Assembly (NCBI GenBank): GCA_003024985.2
Contig: PXIH01S0046929.1
DNA from: Euperipatoides rowelli
Taxonomy: Eukaryota; Onychophora; Udeonychophora; Euonychophora; Peripatopsidae
DNA length: 10,148 nucleotides
Strand: one strand, 5' to 3'
This document shows positions 8,601 to 10,148 of this stretch, piece by piece; the stretch's first letter is position 1; every line of letters starts with the position of its first letter. The notes under the pieces were generated by a model. That model did not search any database and was not told where the DNA came from. It saw only the letters and a list, made by a program, of their open reading frames with translations. The position numbers were made by a program, and so were the translations under genes.

Positions 8601-9303
8601 AGGCACCAGAATCGTTAAAAACTAAAGACTGTGGACTTGAAATTACATTTTTATTTATATTTTGCTCCAGTTTTGCATATATGGCTTTATTCATGAAATG
8701 ATCTTGATGGTGTTCTGAATAATGTATACCCAATTCTTTACTATTTGAATAACACATATTGCACCATTGACAAATATAATTCAGATGATTATCAACTAAC
8801 ATTTTTGACAAATCATCATGTGATTCACTGCTTGATATTTTTTCACAATTATTAGAAGCTAAATCTAATTTCCCAAGCGTAGGTATTTGTTTGTCCCCAA
8901 AATATTTTCTATTTATTAATCTGTTTTCACTTCTGTGATTAAATGTAGATGCTTGACATTTTCTCTTGTATTCTGAACACAAATCCATTATTTCCTGAAT
9001 GCCTAGTTTCTGAGCAATATCTTCTACTGATTCAATATTGGACCTCTGGATGGTAGTTAATCCTGTGTACATAAAAACTAGTACGATGTTGAAGGCTAAC
9101 GCATCAGTGTTGAGAGTCACTTCATTGCATGAATGCTGAGAAAATAGGTTAAAAAAGTAGGTGCTAGATGCAGCTAAAATAAACTTATGACACAATAGTT
9201 TTTGACTATTTACATTGATGATGACATCCACAAACAACTCATCTTTCTTCATCTGCTGTAAATGATAAAACAGGTTTATTTGATTCCGAGCTTTGTTTAA
9301 ATC
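2668..9303 (-). CDS. Giant BTB/POZ-C2H2 zinc-finger protein, terminal exon (5'-partial; first Met at 9252)
   Basis: This exon encodes a likely nuclear zinc-finger regulator; the specific gene was not recognised. Numbering is from the Met at 9252. A BTB domain spans about residues 7-97, with FVDV (7-10), CHKFILAASS (21-30), YF (32-33) and FMYTG (60-64) matching the family core. I located 33 C2H2 fingers, all CX2CX12-13HX3-5H, first cysteines at 161, 238, 537, 588, 659, 715, 835, 861, 898, 1041, 1138, 1192, 1231, 1257, 1280, 1309, 1352, 1378, 1414, 1486, 1512, 1548, 1651, 1677, 1713, 1845, 1871, 1907, 1994, 2020, 2057, 2125 and 2159. Long S/N/T/K-rich linkers separate them, and classical TGEKP linkers are absent. 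Basic NLS-like clusters lie at 281-284 and 1766-1780. The stop is TGA at 2668-2670. No internal intron is needed. The frame is open upstream to a splice acceptor at 9304, so the Met at 9252 is probably internal. BTB domains usually dimerise or bind co-repressors; DNA, RNA or protein binding by these fingers is inference. Confidence 0.93.
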   Translation of the reverse strand, partial: DLNKARNQINLFYHLQQMKKDELFVDVIINVNSQKLLCHKFILAASSTYFFNLFSQHSCNEVTLNTDALAFNIVLVFMYTGLTTIQRSNIESVEDIAQKLGIQEIMDLCSEYKRKCQASTFNHRSENRLINRKYFGDKQIPTLGKLDLASNNCEKISSSESHDDLSKMLVDNHLNYICQWCNMCYSNSKELGIHYSEHHQDHFMNKAIYAKLEQNINKNVISSPQSLVFNDSGAFPQTPIYISSEKNQNAMGLSCQQCNCIFKNKPTFEAHMQRMHFIQNSTTNHNFANQHRHTNINKKRKILNPEILDEETAENVIQLNPSLSDDTSDSTNASTVQNSISSKTFLKSNPSNISSSILISKTVCSSNRLVDSLKQINSKQTIIPYQNSSYNIVQHDVYTNCNASVECKTASEGTTSILKNNNSSLSNLTEGKAFKSKVPDQLHYPTNAKLNTRFVPISSNIASHQPGMNSVPAKNTVPAILSKPITIIDLTTVSQKPQVKVSSGSYVNGLVSSLLNPNNFIDEHSRSQSDRNSNTSVSLVQNIDKKHIFVGYICFSCNKFFDIKTVFLVHFKSNHSVKKSFKVIRYTYLDKNDHLIADEDIGYICKICQHFENTEALVAKHMLYTHHSTVHCQLIHFKTVAEHETENRLNMNYLTGLENIDSFSNEFQEFSFGYLCQICSQFFGKKNNFILHIENHHQSQNSFQLIKYQIMETNINHDPLIVENFTNIGFFCKICNIYEVMEGVMKTHMLFIHNGINKYGKVLYTVMLDHETNDVISFEYLKCLENKGLGARAFDVDINDGENGNLLQIPDDVYDTSEEKINTTRENDSPKYSVFNEMKISEIVNEYEEYACDDCNETFSSFKFLKLHLFEEDHTFHCTACKQFKTISLTDLFNHSKDIHSVSLSGKLAQHLNKCPYCPFLDDSLLKLRKHIAERHLHAYGKNSDPIKFPLKAVHESTSNIAEKISEVPTRKLKSPNTLFITNTPFELPYTRSKCSISPQVNDNSSTSLLVENENHSAINVNSLGTESLKQNANDVNHIGFPNTVSDLNNIKSIEPFCAICNQKFKTIYTLRRHFFVIHNRTFESIEKFGEFLVSFNLAKNSKTLPSKIVSQNISDIESNIKKESLNPNKNVFVPDDIQRVFSKNENLKSLKLICYICDKKFKYLSHLRQHVEKQHKIKTKSSEEFCQLLRLKQIPTSEDIASPTNQLCDICNKTFSTIYSFKHHCEEKHNTENSKHTKKADEIVQKCHLCSKTFQQKEHLYVHLASIHSYWQCNICNKNFKSEDILVQHKNVHLFCNRCTYRATSLVDLEDHSKVMHTPKDRYSCDVCGFATLLSEDMRNHMINIHKKPTDIPIKLLVEPHFLDRHKCMECTKTFDTIKLLKIHLKKYNHGLHCVICNFQTKSQILFHCHNANEHQIPLSNDWKNSALKCSQCEYFVENCYALENHVSKIHSATKPVEKPKKITQNNLKLTSGNILKNRESQIDDTLTLNSTEYIRKHDQKCIICGWTCVGYKTLLEHRRETDHKLSCERCDFKTLDDDCLIVHGINKHQKPIPQEVINYIRLCSYCTFASTTASRMKKHMKIHRSQKDKSPLKKCFKQNMSEDNKISMEKKAFDKKDKLSKNVIISKQSKKQLVNTKELHKTSLLKVVKSKGDLSYPIIGKNPLRCTVCGKLFPNLTAVARHRRVENHLLNCSKCSYTTYFDHFYYSHLVKQHKLSLSDRAKKLVYSCPHCHHAEGLPKFLESHLKIKHGDLSNIKLKNHNLTQVGPSHDGKLSKQASSMKKKLNPCVIPSKKRKLNNRPTSSTCNNPRSNHDSEKSDLDKLKTPANSQLSEMKHDKSPVKNVTLIDVANNSKPSSVFSCNECKTDFAYINLLYSHRQAFMHLLTCSHCGFKTFHDNVYINHLYNSHDIPIPEDHYFPTFKCPHCSFRLFDHSQLLQHISDEHGSLKDNISIIELHSTSSKNINTLENSRESSFSKSNDLSELNSKIIKQSPILNRSKKPKNPSAIFHCNVCKSEFSSKGGLFNHREAKEHILNCPHCSYTSSKDNSFLVHLNNSHNIPLSENDKKFEVYPCPHCPLVSRYHSDLLIHVSSKHKSSYNIFENNIKMESSPYKMDISALELNSKGMESFTKSDSEPDALSCSICFLFFPTLSTLKKHNDIKHYNDTSLTQPKFICSYCLYVATDLIDLQKHSKDFHKIDENVEFTEKMVT
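3019..5199 (-). repeat. Array of five three-finger modules (fingers 17-31)
   Basis: Five copies of an 83-85-residue unit lie at residues 1352-1435, 1486-1568, 1651-1734, 1845-1928 and 1994-2078. Each is CX2CX12HX5H, a 3-residue linker, CX2CX12HX4H, a 14- or 15-residue linker that begins H-x-I-P-L-S or similar, and CX2CX12HX3-4H. The third finger often starts CPHC. Spacers between modules are long, variable and S/K/N-rich, so selection appears to hold the module and not the distance between modules. The last two copies are closest, and both are preceded by a P-S-x-x-F-x-C-N-x-C-K context. Confidence 0.85.
6496..6750 (-). repeat. Three-finger module, copy 1 (fingers 7-9)
   Basis: Residues 835-919. 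The first finger is CX2CX12HX5H, followed by a 3-residue linker, a second finger with X13 between Cys and His, a 14-residue linker, and a third CPYC finger. It is the most diverged of six copies and sits well apart from the other five. Confidence 0.7.
6943..7653 (-). repeat. Tandem protein-level duplication: two-finger unit (fingers 3-4 and 5-6)
   Basis: Residues about 534-642 and 656-770 are diverged copies of one unit of roughly 110 residues. Each begins GYxCxxCxxFF, continues with a finger ending NH, then SF-x-x-I-x-Y. Each then has a hydrophobic LIxxE stretch, a second finger starting IG(Y/F)xCKIC and ending in M-L-(Y/F)-x-H, and a tail containing HET or HETN and LEN. The similarity covers the linkers as well as the fingers, so it is a real intragenic duplication rather than generic C2H2 resemblance. 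Confidence 0.8.
9253..9274 (-). promoter_or_regulatory. Possible alternative tandem (NAGNAG) acceptor just before the first Met
   Basis: Minus-strand CTGTTTTATCATTTACAGCAG immediately precedes the ATG at 9252. It has a short pyrimidine-rich stretch followed by two AGs three bases apart, both in frame with the ORF. Use of this site would remove the BTB helix-1 codons. The stronger tract at 9310-9340 and the domain match make this the less likely acceptor, perhaps minor or unused. Confidence 0.25.
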
Positions 9304-9340
9304 CTATTGAAAAAAAAAAATAAAAAAAAAAAAAAATAAA
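9304..9340 (-). promoter_or_regulatory. 3' splice site (polypyrimidine tract plus CAATAG acceptor) of the BTB-ZF exon
   Basis: On the minus strand, about 30 bases that are almost all T (broken by two A) lead into TTCAATAG, with the exon starting at G9303. The TAG at 9306-9304 is the only in-frame stop immediately upstream, and it is the acceptor itself, so the frame is open through the whole exon. The added 17 codons end in NLFYHLQQ and run directly into MKKDELFVDV. This matches, without gaps, the helix-1 region expected before the F-x-D-V strand of BTB domains. The matching donor and upstream exon were not found in the window. Confidence 0.75.
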
Positions 9341-9460
9341 GCACTCAAATGTTTTGTCATGTAGACTATCTTAAAATTTTAAATCATTTAATGAAAAAGA
9401 AATGAGCTTAAACTATCAAATTATACAATGAGAAAATATGTACGGTAACAATGAAAATAG
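9341..9460. other. Probable intron between the hAT insertion and the BTB exon acceptor
   Basis: AT-rich sequence with no coding potential seen on either strand. By the splice-site reading of the main exon, this belongs to the intron upstream of it. If transcription instead starts here, it would be 5' flank; I see no clear promoter motif. Confidence 0.45.
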
Positions 9461-9468
9461 GCCTATTG
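9461..9468. repeat. Target-site duplication, left copy
   Basis: gcctattg abuts the left CAGGG end. The right copy is gcctatag, so 7 of 8 bases agree, consistent with an old insertion. Confidence 0.8.
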
Positions 9469-9484
9469 CAGGGATGGCGAACCT
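9469..9484 (+). repeat. hAT left terminal inverted repeat
   Basis: CAGGGATGGCGAACCT. It pairs with the right end at 15 of 16 positions; the single difference is C versus T at position 10. Confidence 0.9.
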
Positions 9485-9491
9485 TTACTGA

Positions 9492-9583
9492 CTAGTGTGC
9501 CACTTAAAGTTGGTTTATTACTTTCAAATGTCTAGTGTGCCACCATCACTCAGCCAGCGAGATTATTGTACATAAGTGTGCCA
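9492..9583 (+). repeat. Three subterminal GTGTGCCA repeats at about 40-bp spacing
   Basis: GTGTGCCA occurs at 9495-9502, 9535-9542 and 9576-9583, with start-to-start distances of 40 and 41 bp. The first two share the longer core CTAGTGTGCCAC. hAT elements commonly carry short subterminal repeats that bind transposase, and these fit that role by position. Only a partial match, TCTGCCAC, is seen near the right end (9884-9891). Confidence 0.7.
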
Positions 9584-9846
9584 TATTGAGATTAATCTCG
9601 TCTAACTCTTTGGGAACTGGTGATTATTTAGAGCACGTGCAGAGATATAACGTTTACAATTTTAGTTACCACTGAGAGTACACTTTAAAATGATCTTATA
9701 CATGCTTTTGCCCACTGCTCCTCATATGTGTATAATGCAACGGAACTGGACAATAGTTTTTCACTAATATATTTCACAAAACCATTATGTTTACCTGCCA
9801 TAATTGGGGCAGCATCAGTTATCACAGACACAATTATGTACAGTAT
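9546..9846 (-). pseudogene. hAT transposase remnant (catalytic-core fragment, frameshifted)
   Basis: Minus-strand translation from 9846 reads ILYIIVSVITDAAPIMAGKH and onward to a stop at 9687-9685. The TDAAPIMAG stretch corresponds to the T-D-G-A-P-x-M segment around an RNase-H-fold catalytic Asp of hAT transposases (ZBED5/GTF2IRD2-like group); the Asp codon is 9816-9814. After the stop, the same frame continues SVLSVVTKIVNVI to a stop at 9630-9628, which resembles the V-x-K-x-V-N-F-I segment downstream in the same family. After frame changes, NNHQF and ELDEI fit the following N-H-x-x-F and L-x-E segment. The N-terminal zinc finger and C-terminal dimerisation parts are absent, so it cannot encode an active enzyme. 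The last portion (below 9610) is the least certain, because it overlaps a subterminal repeat. Confidence 0.75.
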
Positions 9847-9911
9847 TTATTACATGTACAATACTATACCATGCATAATGTGATCTGCCACCCAAATAGT
9901 ATTTGTGTCAT

Positions 9912-9927
9912 AGGTTCACCATCCCTG
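9912..9927 (-). repeat. hAT right terminal inverted repeat
   Basis: Read on the minus strand this is CAGGGATGGTGAACCT, the partner of the left end. Confidence 0.9.
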
Positions 9928-9935
9928 GCCTATAG
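9928..9935. repeat. Target-site duplication, right copy
   Basis: gcctatag directly follows the right CCCTG end and matches the left copy at 7 of 8 positions. Confidence 0.8.
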
Positions 9936-10148
9936 CATAAGAATAGGCAAAAATTATACAAAGTTGAAATATAATTAGGCTACCCTGTTACTGTTTTATG
10001 CAGGATTCAAAGATCAATGAAAAGATTATTATTTTTACAATTGCAAGAAATCAGCTTTACTCAAGTGGAGTAAAAGGGAAAATTAAATGCTTTACTCAAT
10101 AGAGTAAAAATAAGTTTTTAATAAATATTAATTCAATAATAAATTGTT
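9936..10148. other. AT-rich non-coding flank right of the hAT element
   Basis: No coding frame or RNA gene was seen on either strand. It holds the paired inverted repeats described separately. It is likely intron of the BTB-ZF gene or its 5' flank, and I found no convincing first exon or splice donor. Confidence 0.45.
10054..10109. repeat. Two similar short inverted repeats, 35 bp apart
   Basis: TTTACTC, a 5-base loop and GAGTAAA lie at 10056-10074. TTTACTC, a 4-base loop and GAGTAAA lie at 10091-10108. Both copies sit in the shared context GCTTTACTCAA ... GAGTAAAA, so the unit was probably duplicated. It could be a palindromic protein-binding site or a small repeat family. Confidence 0.65.

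Larger units (their letters stand above)
9469..9927. mobile_element. Degraded non-autonomous hAT-family DNA transposon, 459 bp
   Basis: The element begins CAGGGATGGCGAACCT and ends with the inverse complement CAGGGATGGTGAACCT, matching at 15 of 16 positions. It is flanked by gcctattg and gcctatag, an 8-bp target duplication with one mismatch. The 8-bp duplication and CAGGG ends are typical of hAT elements, and the TA at the middle of the duplication fits the Buster-type preference (nnnTAnnn). Inside lie subterminal GTGTGCCA repeats and a broken fragment of hAT transposase on the minus strand. The element is too short to be autonomous. It lies about 165 bp upstream of the BTB exon acceptor, probably within an intron. 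Confidence 0.9.

Noticed and set aside
9256-9303. Treating the sequence upstream of the Met at 9252 as 5' UTR
   Set aside because: The frame is open to the acceptor and encodes residues that match BTB helix 1, so coding is more likely than untranslated sequence.
9795-9806. GCAG/GTAAAC on the minus strand as a splice donor for an upstream exon
   Set aside because: It resembles a donor but lies inside the transposase remnant of the hAT element, at a position explained by its coding sequence (MAGKH). There is no start codon or BTB-like coding upstream of it.
9787-9978. Plus-strand open frame across the right end of the hAT element
   Set aside because: It runs through the terminal repeat into flanking DNA and is antisense to the transposase remnant, so it is not a real gene.

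Overview
The window looks like nuclear DNA from an AT-rich animal genome, most likely an invertebrate and plausibly an arthropod. The reasons are a BTB domain fused to C2H2 zinc fingers (a metazoan architecture), an intron-type 3' splice site just upstream of the main reading frame, a degraded hAT transposon, many homopolymer A/T tracts, and no bacterial-style gene packing. I cannot name the species.

One gene dominates. On the minus strand, an uninterrupted frame of about 6.6 kb (2668-9303) encodes a BTB domain followed by 33 C2H2 zinc fingers, which I located one by one. Numbered from the first Met, it has 2194 codons. The frame stays open for 17 more codons upstream of that Met, up to an excellent splice acceptor. 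Those codons supply the missing first helix of the BTB fold. I therefore read this as the large terminal exon of a multi-exon gene, with its first exon(s) beyond the window. The fingers fall into several internally duplicated units. The most regular is a three-finger module of 83-85 residues, present six times with nearly invariant spacing, and its first finger has the CX2CX12HX5H spacing of JAZ/matrin-type fingers.

Layout: 1-2667 is AT-rich non-coding DNA downstream of the gene (3' UTR plus flank), with candidate polyadenylation signals, a perfect 11-bp hairpin next to a T17 run, and a small tandem repeat. 2668-9303 is the exon. 9304-10148 is probably intron, though 5' flank is possible. It carries a 459-bp hAT-family element (9469-9927) with 16-bp terminal inverted repeats, an 8-bp target duplication, three subterminal repeats at about 40-bp spacing, and a frameshifted transposase remnant in the same orientation as the host gene. 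Near the right edge are two near-identical small inverted repeats 35 bp apart.

The protein is probably a nuclear regulator. BTB would mediate self-association or co-repressor contact, and the fingers would bind nucleic acid or protein. Basic NLS-like clusters, an IIDLT-type SUMO-interaction motif and PsiKxE motifs fit that role. No target or pathway can be read from the sequence.
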